Assembly: GCA_963514095.1 (NCBI GenBank)
Contig: OY741268.1
Span: forward strand, 27,090,857 to 27,154,856
DNA from: Eutrigla gurnardus
Taxonomy: Eukaryota > Chordata > Actinopteri > Perciformes > Triglidae
Direction: 5' to 3'
Length of the DNA: 64,000 nt
Of the stretch, positions 55,581 through 64,000 are shown piece by piece (position 1 is the first letter of the stretch; every line of letters begins with the position of its first letter). The position numbers were made by a program, and so were the translations under genes. The notes under the pieces are model-generated. The model saw only the letters and a program-made list of their open reading frames with translations, searched no databases and was not told where the DNA came from.

Positions 55581-56339
55581 CTGCCAAACCACACAGAACA
55601 CAGGCCCACTGCCTTCACTATTACAATTTTCCAACTGACCATAAGCTTTCACAAAGAAAAAAAACACCAAACAAACAAACACATTCAGCTATTTCTATAG
55701 AAAGGCTTTTCATTCACACGTTTGTATGCATTTTCAAGCATCTCGTCGACAGCAAAACTGGACGAAACTGGATGAAAAACTGATTTAAAGTTTGTTGAAA
55801 AGGAGTCCATGTGATGATTGGATTTTGGAAAGGCTATTTTTATTTTAGACTGAGCACTACCTTACACACTTAACCATTTAATATTCCCAAGGAAAGGCGA
55901 TCCAAACATGTCTGGGCGACATGGAGATATTTAATGCCGATCTGTTATAATAGCGATCACTCATCCATAAGCTGTTAGTAAATGATGAGTTGATAATGAA
56001 CAAATCTTTTCTATAAATAAATAATAGATTATTTCTTGGTATCACAAATCCCCTCATTAACAACCATGCCCTCGTGAAAACAAATTCATTATGTTTTGAT
56101 ACAAATGACTTTGGTCTCGTAAGTAATTATGAAAATAATGTGTACATTATGAATATATCATGATCTAAAGAGAGCCTCCAAGACAAGAAATGTATGATGA
56201 AGCCCAGGAGATGTGGTTGAAGCGCCAGAAAAATGAAAACCTTGACCTTGAAATCCAGAGTAAAGCTTTTCCTGTAGCCTTCAGCTGTTACACACAGTCT
56301 TCATCTGTAGATTTAGTTTGATTAGTTCACATCGATTGC
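55581..56339. other. Non-coding stretch, nothing recognised
   Basis: AT-rich. The part 56030-56165 (TCATTATGTTTTGATAC, GTAAGTAATTATGAAAATAA) is repeat-free and may be conserved. No gene. Confidence 0.4.
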
Positions 56340-56400
56340 ACCTGAACTCACCATTCAACACCAGAAACTTAATCAAACATGTTTGAAGACCATGAAATGT
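56340..56400 (+). mobile_element. Short scrap resembling a hAT BED-finger segment
   Basis: TTCAACACCAGAAACTTAAT followed by CAAACATGTTTGAAG (56354-56388) matches TTCAACACCAGCAACTTAAT and CAAACATTTTT at 57593-57623 with few changes. That sequence encodes the FNTSNLIKH part of a BED zinc finger in the hAT remnant downstream, so a second decayed copy or a duplicated piece lies here. Confidence 0.35.
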
Positions 56401-56633
56401 AGTTGAAAGCTCCAGAAAGGGCTGATAAACAGATCTTGAATTAGGCTGTTTTGTCTCAATGCTTGATTGTTGATTTCTGAAGAAAGGCTGCTTTTTTACC
56501 TTTAACTGAATCGACAGTTGTGCCCAAAGAAAAAGCATTCTGGCCTTGAAGGTATTGTGCGTGTGTGAGGAAATTTGGCTGTAATAAGATTTTTACAATA
56601 ATTGTCAAATTACAAAAAAGCTCCTCAGGAGCA

Positions 56634-56689
56634 ATCTGGCACACGTCGCGTGGTAAATTCAGAGGCGAGTCACGAACACGAACACCACT
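56634..56689 (+). repeat. Source-like copy of a 50-bp duplicated segment
   Basis: ATCTGGCACACGTCGCGTGG through CACCACT recurs at 57200-57249 with one substitution and a 6-bp difference (an extra GAACAC here). The second copy interrupts the hAT left end, so this copy is the likely donor or a shared ancestor. Confidence 0.85.
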
Positions 56690-57171
56690 GAAGAATTTGC
56701 CAGTTCTTTTATTCCCATCACCTCCCCGTCTTTTCCAAAAAGACAGAGGGGAAGTCGAAAAACACCATTTGTCAGTGCACATTACATCTCTGCTGTTCTA
56801 GTCCCGATCGAAAGCCCAGTATGTGGCGCCTCTCAACAGAAGACGGTAACAGGCCTCGCTAATTGGGCTTGGCTCGGTTCTCCATGAAGCCGTATTGTCA
56901 GCATGACTGACGGAGGATTACTGGGCCAGAATCACACCGTATTAACATACACAGAGTGCACCAACGAGTGTGTAACCAGTTAAATGGAGATTACGTCAAT
57001 TAAAAATACAAATAATCTGACTCTTCCCCCCCCCACAGACATGCTTCAGCTATCTAGTTAAAAATGTGTGTATGTGGATCAGTGTTACAGTCCGAGGGAA
57101 GTTCAGGAAAACTGCAGTTTAAAGTTTCTTTTGGATGAGAGGCTGTTTCCTCGTAGCTACACTGTTATTTA

Positions 57172-57724
57172 TAGAGTTGTTCAGATTCCCGATACCAGTA
57201 TCTGGCACACGTCGTGTGGTAAATTCAGAGGCGAGTCACGAACACCACTTCGCATTCCCGATACTAGTATCGGGAATGCCTCCAATGCTGCCGAGGCTGC
57301 CAGGCACCGATCCGATACCACGTAATTTATTAGAAATAGGAATTTATATACTGGTTAGCTCCGTTAGCTTTGACACAGTTCTTCTTCGCCGCTCTTAAAA
57401 CAGTGGCAGCTGCTGCTGTTTTAGAGGGGCGAAGAAGAATTGATCACCTGACACCTGTTAAAAGGAGCTAATGTTAGCGCTTCATGTCGGTGGTTTGGCA
57501 GTACTTCACAGTGGATGTTCCCACCAGTAAGACGGCGACATGCAACATATGCAAAGACTCAATTTCCAGGGGTGGCACGAGTGTTGCAAATTTCAACACC
57601 AGCAACTTAATCAAACATTTTTAAACACACTGGTATCGGTATCGGTTCTCGGTATCGACCAATACCCACAGCACGAGTATCGGAATCGGTATCGGGAGGG
57701 GAAAATGGCATCGGAACATCTCTA
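57172..57724 (+). mobile_element. hAT-like element remnant with BED zinc-finger scrap
   Basis: The left end TAGAGTTGTTCAGATTCC (57171-57188) pairs with the reverse complement of the right end, TAGAGATGTTCCGATGCC. Both sides are rich in GATACC/GGTATC words (CGGTATCGGTTCTCGGTATC at 57636-57655), as in teleost hAT elements. An open frame at 57484-57624 reads MSVVWQYFTVDVPTSKTATC, then NICKDSISRGGTSVANFNTS and NLIKHF, then a stop. Conserved Trp5, Phe8, Cys20, Cys23 and His45 fit the start of a BED zinc finger. The second histidine is lost to the stop. No catalytic domain is present. The first ends lack a clear 8-bp target duplication. Confidence 0.75.
57200..57279 (+). repeat. Inserted duplicate and 28-bp perfect palindrome inside the hAT left end
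   Basis: The 50-bp segment at 57200-57249 duplicates 56634-56689. It is flanked by direct repeats ATTCCCGATACCAGTATC (57185-57202) and ATTCCCGATACTAGTATC (57254-57271). The second flank opens a perfect 28-bp palindrome, 57252-57279, with arms GCATTCCCGATACT and AGTATCGGGAATGC. The layout suggests copy-and-insert repair inside an existing transposon end. Confidence 0.85.
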
Positions 57725-58639
57725 GCACATCGAAACACTAAAACCCATTTAGACAATGGAGGTAAGTTGAACTATTTCAACTCCCACATGAGGCGAATAC
57801 ACAAAATCTGCTTCATCCGTGCCGTCCGGCATCTATTCGCCTCTTTGCATTAACTTTGGATGCAAAAAAAAAATAAAAAAAGAGAAGAAAGGTGTTAGAG
57901 ATGCCAGCCTTCTCTCAAATAAAATTACACTATATAGCACTCTGCTCGTGGTGCCAAAAAAGACATTTGGAAAAACTCAACAGCAACGTCTTTTCCGGGA
58001 ATCATGACCTGGTTACTTAAGATAATCAAAAGCTGTGAGCTGTGTCATGTAGGGACTATTTTCTCTCAGCCATCGCTCCTATATAAAAAAAAGAAAAGAA
58101 AAAGGTAGGCAGACACATCTGCTGATAACTGCAAAACTCGGCAACAGACACCAAAACAGTCTAGATTGATCAATATCACCACAGTTAAAAGGAAACAAAT
58201 CTATTTTTGATTCTGGGATAAACCGTCCCTTTTATTAACAGCAGTTCTCTCAGGGATATTGGGTAGTTTGTAAAAAAAAAAAAAACAGCATGAAGGTGCA
58301 GTATTGTCTCCACAGGACTGTCTTTGATACTAAATGAGCTTTATTACATTAATAAAATTGCTGATCTATGATTGAGATTGAGCAGCAGTGGAATATCTTT
58401 TCAGCAGGATTTCACATTAACTCTTCTGCCCGTGTCCAGACAATAACAACAACAACAAGATAACAGCCTCCTCCTGTGCTCCGTGTGCGCTCGGATCCCA
58501 GACACCATTAGATAAACCAAAACTCTGACACAAATCGACTCCGGCACAACTCCGGCCGATGCAGCATATCTAACGCAATACACCAACAATTCTGCATGGC
58601 TAGCTTTCCATCCGTGGCTTAGCGCGCTCCAGCATTAGC
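57725..58639. other. Non-coding stretch, nothing recognised
   Basis: A-rich tracts at 57862-57880, 58086-58104 and 58272-58286, and an (AAC)n stretch near 58443-58456. No gene or transposon identified. Confidence 0.45.
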
Positions 58640-58960
58640 GACTGAGCCAGGATAGTCCTGCCTGGCTGCAGCGAGTCAACGCCATTCACCGGGAATGATT
58701 GGATTGAGGCAGACCTAAGCGCAGCTCGAGCTGCACTTATCAGCCGGCTGGCAGATAGGACTTGTCATACCGCCTGTCAGATCTGATGAGGGGACCACAA
58801 GCTTCACAATGGAGCTAAAATGCAATCTCCTCCTCTGCAGCTGCATCGCCCGGCCTCAGGGACACGCTTATTAGACTTTGTAAACAGCCAAATGTGAGCG
58901 CTAAACTGTAAGAGCTACTGTCAGGCGGGCTGCCTCAGCCAGTTAGCCCGGGCCTGGAGC
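58640..58960. promoter_or_regulatory. Candidate conserved non-coding element
   Basis: A repeat-free block with GATTGGATTGAGGCAGACC, CGCCTGTCAGATCTGATGAG, CACGCTTATTAGACTTTG and TGTAAACAGCC (Fox-type TGTAAACA). Balanced composition and dense non-repetitive words make it a good enhancer candidate by texture. No exon is supported. Confidence 0.3.
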
Positions 58961-60744
58961 GCTTCCATACAAAACTACTGTTGTAATAAAGGGACTTACA
59001 AGGAATCAAAGACTAAAGTGAATGGTGGGGCTACTGGAAGAACATACGTGGAAGTCGGAAGATGAGACTGCACAGGCGACTACTGGAATTCACACAGCAT
59101 CTCAGAGTCTATTAAGCCTTTAAGAAGCAGCTGTGTTTACAACACGGGTCTCTCATCTGTTTGTGTGCAAATCCTCATTAGATATGAATGTATATCACAA
59201 TCTAACACGTGCTATACATGTTTGATATCGGGTATAGTCGCTGCATTGCAGTGTGCTATATGTGTGTTTTTCCCAAAAGAAAGTTTTCTTGAACTTCCGA
59301 TAGAAAAGTACAAAGTTCCTGTCAGAAGTTCACATTGTGAAAGGTTCTATTCTGATACAGCTTTGCCACAGAGTACATTGACATGTCTACAAAGGAAATA
59401 ATGAGGGACGGAGGAAAAATAGAGGTCTCCTTCACAAAGTAGGGCTGATTACCCTTTATTAGCCTGTTCCTGCTCCTTTAACTCTCACATCCAGCAACCC
59501 TGGTATGAAGCCCTCCGATGGATGTCAGTGCCATTGATTCCGGCCTTTTTTTCCCCATTTTCTTCTTTCTTTATTTGCTCCCCGTCTCAAACTCCCACCT
59601 TTTCATATAATCCCTCTTTCTTGTTCTCTGATTAATGCCCTTTCACCAAAAAATGCCTGCCGGTCCCCCTGAAATAATGATATTTAAACAGGCGGATATG
59701 CATCGGATTGCCGGAGGAGGCTCGGGGACGTTTAATATCTGACTGAGTACAAAGAGCGAAGGGAAAAAAGAGACCAGGTTGACGCGAGGCTCCCGTTTTT
59801 TTCCTTCCACGGAGCACACAGTCTCTGTTCTGCTTTTTTCCTGAGATCATTAATTTCTCCAAAAGAGATCTCCCCGGGTGAGACTCATTCACATGCAGAT
59901 GGCACTGTTCCTCGGGAGCCTCCGTCGCTCCTTCTCTCTCTTTCCATCAGGCCATTTAGCGCTCCCCCGTTCTCCCCCTTTTGCTGCGTCGCTCCCTCCT
60001 ATATTAAGCAAACGGTTAGCTTGGCAGCCTTAGGTGACATTGCGCTCATATTTCAGCACTGGGGCACAGGAGTAATGCAACGTGCCGCTACGGATACATT
60101 ACACGAGAATTTGTCTCTTTTAAAAGCGAGCAAAGCCGGGGAGGGCGTCACTTAGCGATACGGGCATTTATCTATGGAGATCATTCCTCTTCCCTGTCCT
60201 CCATTATTCTCCCGCCAGAGCCTTCTTTCTTTTTTTTTTCTTGCTCTCGCTCGGCCTCAATATTCGCAGACTGTGTTGCGATGTGTAATTCCGGTGCGTG
60301 TTACAGATGTCGCGCCCGCAGCACCGTTTATGTCCGATTAAAGAGTAGATGTTGCCCAACAGAGAGGACGGCTCGCTGCCCTTTGCTGGCGTCGTCGCCG
60401 CTGCATCGCCATGTCGACAGCGTTAAAAAGGCGCTCCGTGAAACCCGACTTCTTCCCGCCTTCCAGCAGATCCCGCGTCGGTGTGCTCCACTAGAAGTAA
60501 TTAGTAATTAGCGACCCGTTACTGCATGCATTTGTGCCGTAACCCAGAGGCGCTAGCTGCAATCCCCCCCCCAACCCCACCCCCTCCCTCTCTTTGCCCA
60601 GTTCATATCTAACCTGATAGACTTTGATGACACGCTTCTTTGAAGACCTGATCAAAGACGAGAGCCTTTGATGAAAGTGATGTTTGCTGCTGGTGAGGAG
60701 GTAAAGGAGGAATACCAATCGTCTTTTTCAGGGTGAGACGGACA
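58961..60744. other. Non-coding stretch, nothing recognised
   Basis: T-run at 60230-60239 and C-run at 60565-60573. The block 60000-60160 is repeat-free and might be conserved. Frames of about 75-85 codons lack domains. Confidence 0.4.
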
Positions 60745-60795
60745 GAAAGAGAGAGAGAGGGATGGATGGAGGGAGAGAGAGAGAGGAAGGGAGCA
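60745..60795 (+). repeat. (GA)n and GGAT purine tract
   Basis: Compound purine repeat GAGAGAGAGGGATGGATGGA followed by another GA block. Confidence 0.9.
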
Positions 60796-61084
60796 TGCAT
60801 CACAGTCAGCGAGGATGTCACTCTCTTTATCTATAAAGCCATATCAAGTTAATGCAAGTGTGTTATAGATTTGAACTTAAAATATGATAATGAAGTATGC
60901 TTTTGGACTATAGCTAGAAGGGTTGTAATGCAAACTAAATGCTGTTTTCCCAAAAGAAATGTAGTTTGATTTATATGGGAAGTGTGCTAAATACTAAATA
61001 ATATAATATTTTAATCATGCACCTGAATGAATCAAATCATAAAGCCATAACGTAGAAAGTCCCAACTGAGTCCAAGTAAAACTG
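60796..61084. other. Non-coding stretch, nothing recognised
   Basis: AT-rich sequence with no recognised element. Confidence 0.45.
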
Positions 61085-61089
61085 CCTAA

Positions 61090-61425
61090 TAATTCATCCT
61101 ATATTTGTTGAGATATTCGCTAACAACCTTTTAACCTCCTGGTGGCGCCATCACCAAATCACTGGGATTCATAGTCGAGGAACCACGAATGTACCGAATT
61201 TGCATCTGTGCCACTCCACTAAGGAGTTGTTGACATATTTTACATAATAAATGAAAATGATGGACTGCTGGTGGCGCTAGAAAAATATCGATCAGGAAAT
61301 GGCAATAGGGTAAATCCTCAGGGAACCACGAATGCCTCAACCAAATTCCACAAATGCTAATGACTAATATTTCAGTTGGACCGACCAACAGACAGACGGT
61401 CGTTGCCATCCTGAAATCTGGCATG
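61090..61425 (-). mobile_element. Family A repeat, antisense, two internal units
   Basis: CCTGGTGGCGCCATCACCAA, ATCACTGGGATTCATAGTCG and GGAACCACGAATGTACCGAA form one unit. CTGCTGGTGGCGCTAGAAAA, AAATCCTCAGGGAACCACGA and ATGCCTCAACCAAATTCCAC form a second, ending with TTTCAGTTGGACCGACCAAC and AGACAGACGGTCGTTGCCAT. This is the reverse complement of the family A blocks (GGATTCAT..GGACCATGAATG type), so the copy lies on the minus strand. Confidence 0.7.
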
Positions 61426-62499
61426 GATAAATGACACCAACAACAATAATATTATTGCAATAATTCACTGCTGTTCATCTCTAATGTATTCGTATTCATA
61501 ATCTGTCACACGTGCATGCAGAAGCATCTTCACTTGGTTCACATATCACGAGGATAAATGCAGTTGTAGGAGTCTCTGAAAGAAAACAGCTGAAAAAATG
61601 AAAATGGACACGGACAGGAAATAGGACTGAAAAGGTGGAAGCAGCAAAGAAACAGCAAAGTGACACGAGGTGAAGGAGGTGGAAAATGAATTATGTCAGG
61701 ACGCAGCAAACAACACCAGCGCGCCGTCTCTCCGGCTGTCATGTGGCCTCGTATCTGATTTCCCCCCCCCCCTTTATTGTTGTTGTTGTGTTTCCCCTCC
61801 TTTTTTCTACCCGTTCTACTTTGTCGGTGGCGTTTGGTTGCGCTGGCGTCCTCGTGTGCCAGGTGAGAACAAAAGCAGAGGAGCGAGCTCGGCATCTGTA
61901 TTCAGGTGCACTAATGGAATCACTGAGGCTAAAATGGCAGGAGGTGAAAGGTGAGTGCACAGAGAACAGCAGACAGCTCCACACCACCGCTGCTGCTGCT
62001 GCTGTCGCTCTGCCAAACCACTCGACTGTGATGGTATGGGAGGTGTGGGCGCTCCGGCGTGCACGCCCGTGTGTGCACGTGACAGCGGGGGGAGGGGTGG
62101 AAAATGAGTAACAGGATGGTTACAGAAGGACTTCTGTGATCGATTTGGGGTTTTTTTTTTCGTTCACGGGCACCTCGTCTTTTGTTAGTTATGCTCCGCT
62201 GTGTGTTTGGAAAGATTTGCTATTAAGAACAAAATAGCTATTGACTTTTATGAATATACTTGAAGGCTTTTCTGACATTTCTCAATACAGTTAGGCTCTA
62301 CTGAAGATGTGGTTTGGGGCAATAGTTTGCTATAATAATAAGTGATTTATTTTCCTCTTCACACTTTTTTTTTTTACTTTTGCTTTGCTTTCGAGAATAC
62401 AGAACAGGTAATGTTCATGAGTCATATATGAATTCAGAGAGTTATTGGTTGCTGCAATAATACCTCGTCTCCAATCTGACCAAATGAGAAGCAAATCTT
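61426..62499. other. Non-coding stretch, nothing confirmed
   Basis: C11 run at 61762-61772, short GTT and GCT trinucleotide runs near 61778 and 61989, and T-runs at 62151-62160 and 62366-62375. Two strong donor-like GTGAG words (61863 and 61950) occur without a convincing exon. Confidence 0.4.
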
Positions 62500-62790
62500 T
62501 TTCCAATGTTAGCATAGCCTACCTCCGATTGATCTTGCCGACAGACCTAACAAACCATGACTTTGGACTTTTTAACAAATTGACGTCATTATGTAGTTAT
62601 TTCAGCATTCCTTTCTTTCCGTTTATTGCAATAAAATCACAGCAAAACATTTTATTTTGGGTTCATACGACTGTAGTAAACCAGCCAATGTGTTGCTGGC
62701 TATTCATAAAATAAACATAATTAACATAATAATTACCTGTATGTAGGACTTCAACAAGAAAGCAGCAATAGTGGCTATTTCAGCCATGAT
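62500..62790 (+). repeat. Interspersed repeat family B, copy 3
   Basis: AATGTTAGCATAGCC, CAGACCTAACAAACCATGAC, TGACGTCATTATG, TATTGCAATAAAATCACAGC, TAGTAAACCAGCCAATGTGT and AAAGCAGCAATAGTGGCTAT appear in this order and match copies 1 and 2. This is the longest of the three copies. Confidence 0.65.
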
Positions 62791-64000
62791 TGATGAAACC
62801 CAATCCCCCCCAAAATAGCAATGACGAAGTCTTCACTATTAGCTCAGGCTCAACTTAAAAGGGGCCCATGTGAGGTTTCCTTGTGAACAAACACAAGTTT
62901 AGTTTACATGGTGGGTCTCAACAATGTCTACTGGTATTTTTTTGGACAAAACCAAGTTTTCAAATATCGTAAACCTGCATTCATGTTTCCTTGGTAGCCG
63001 CCTTCTTGGAGTCAGCTGAGATTTAGCTGTAACAACGGATATCCTCTATGCCACCCAACCTAACACAGTCAGTACTGTCTAGTAGTTTCACAGAATAGTT
63101 TTTGAACATACCAGTGGCTGCAACTTCTGCTGAAAAACAAACTATTTCACGGAAAGACATTACACTGTGGGCTCTAACAAAATCAATGCTTGCATGTTCC
63201 AGCCAGAGCAACAAGAATAGGAGGCTGGAGAAATGGCTCCAGCCAATTAGCTGCAGACTGGTGAAGAGGTGGTGGAGGCAGCATATCGGCCAGATGCACA
63301 ACAATTTGAGAAATTGCAGAAAAGGGAACCAGGCAGCAAGTGAAACATGGGTCAGCAGTCGTCTTTCCACAGCGTGACCAGAGTAAAACAAATCACGAGT
63401 TTATCTATTTATGATAGGAGATAGCAGGGCTTACGTGAATAATAAACAAAGAACCCAGCGTTCTGCCACACAGCTGGGGATGATAAAGACTTTGCCAAGG
63501 GGAGCCAACTATTTTAAGCAACAGAACAGAGCAATTACGCTGCTGTGATTTCACTGAGGACTGTTGTGGACTGACAGATTCGGTTTTATACGGCAGCGCG
63601 GAGGGACTTCCTACATACGTGACAAAGACGTTTGAAATAATGGGCTTCTTTTCTTCACAAGATAAACTGAGAGAAACAACCAGTGTCAACAGAATCAAGC
63701 CAGTGAGATAACATACTGTGGTTGTTGCAGATGAGGATGTGATATACTTGGTGAAATACATTAAATTGCACCAAAAAGATGGGTTTTAGTACAGTAATGA
63801 CAGCAGAAAAGGAGTATATGATTCCCTCTAAGCATAAGGGATGGAAGGTGTTTTTAATTTTTATCAAACATGAATTATTACAGCCAGGTCACTCACAGCA
63901 ACTATACACTTTCAACATTCACATATCGACCAGAAAAAGGCTGATCTGAGACCATGACAGACTTCTCGTCTCAAGTAACACGCAGAATCAGTTTTTCTTG
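62791..64000. other. Non-coding stretch, nothing recognised
   Basis: AT-rich, no simple repeat or recognised element. A 122-codon minus-strand frame at 63023-63391 and a 118-codon one at 63405-63761 have no recognisable domain and are of chance length. Confidence 0.45.

Noticed and set aside
61905..61950. Short exon between TATTCAG and GTGAGTGC
   Set aside because: Only 45 bp, embedded between two donor-like words, with no supporting frame or partner exon.

Overview
This window looks like nuclear DNA of a teleost fish, most likely a spiny-rayed (percomorph) species. The evidence is the dense set of long CA/GT microsatellites, several interspersed repeat families that I recognise as common in teleosts (for example elements carrying TTAGCTTAGCTTAGCATAA, or the TTCATGGTCCCCAGAGGATG-type sequence), L2-type LINE tails ending in TATAAATAAA, and fragments of hAT-like elements. 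There is no operon structure, no bacterial-style gene spacing and no rRNA, tRNA or CRISPR array that I can support.

The window is essentially a gene desert, or the inside of very large introns. The open frames present are of the length expected by chance in 64 kb, run through simple repeats, or are decayed transposon coding. Two places deserve a check as candidate exons: a phase-matched pair at 19978-20095 and 20402-20522, and an isolated 132-bp candidate at 48007-48138 with a strong polypyrimidine tract and a GTAAGT donor. I recognise no protein family in either.

Layout: 0.2-0.9 kb teleost repeat family A; 3.1-8.1 kb microsatellites, a 578-bp TIR element and an L2 tail; 9-14.2 kb CA/GT arrays, a DNA-transposon remnant with a coding scrap, and family A and B copies; 14.2-18.2 kb mostly unique sequence with conserved-noncoding-like blocks; 18.2-24.5 kb a cluster of MITE-like repeats (families C, D, E) around the candidate exon pair; 26-28.3 kb a possible Penelope-like remnant, a TIR element and a gutted L2 LINE; 28.3-38 kb mostly unique sequence plus three repeat insertions, one of them nested; 42.3 kb a GGGTC array; 44.4-45.1 kb a 24-bp minisatellite; 46.9-50.1 kb family E, the isolated candidate exon and an AT-rich degenerate repeat; 50-56 kb conserved-noncoding-like unique sequence and a family B copy; 56.3-57.7 kb a hAT remnant with a BED-finger scrap and a copied insertion; 58-64 kb unique sequence with further family A and B copies.

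All functional statements about enhancers are inference from base composition and motif content, because no cross-species alignment could be run. Repeat family letters (A-H) are labels used only here; family recognition rests on remembered consensus patterns and on comparison of copies inside this window. I found no convincing previously undescribed system. The most unusual items are the all-frame-open minisatellite with higher-order structure, the copied insertion with a 28-bp palindrome in the hAT remnant, and the candidate exons.
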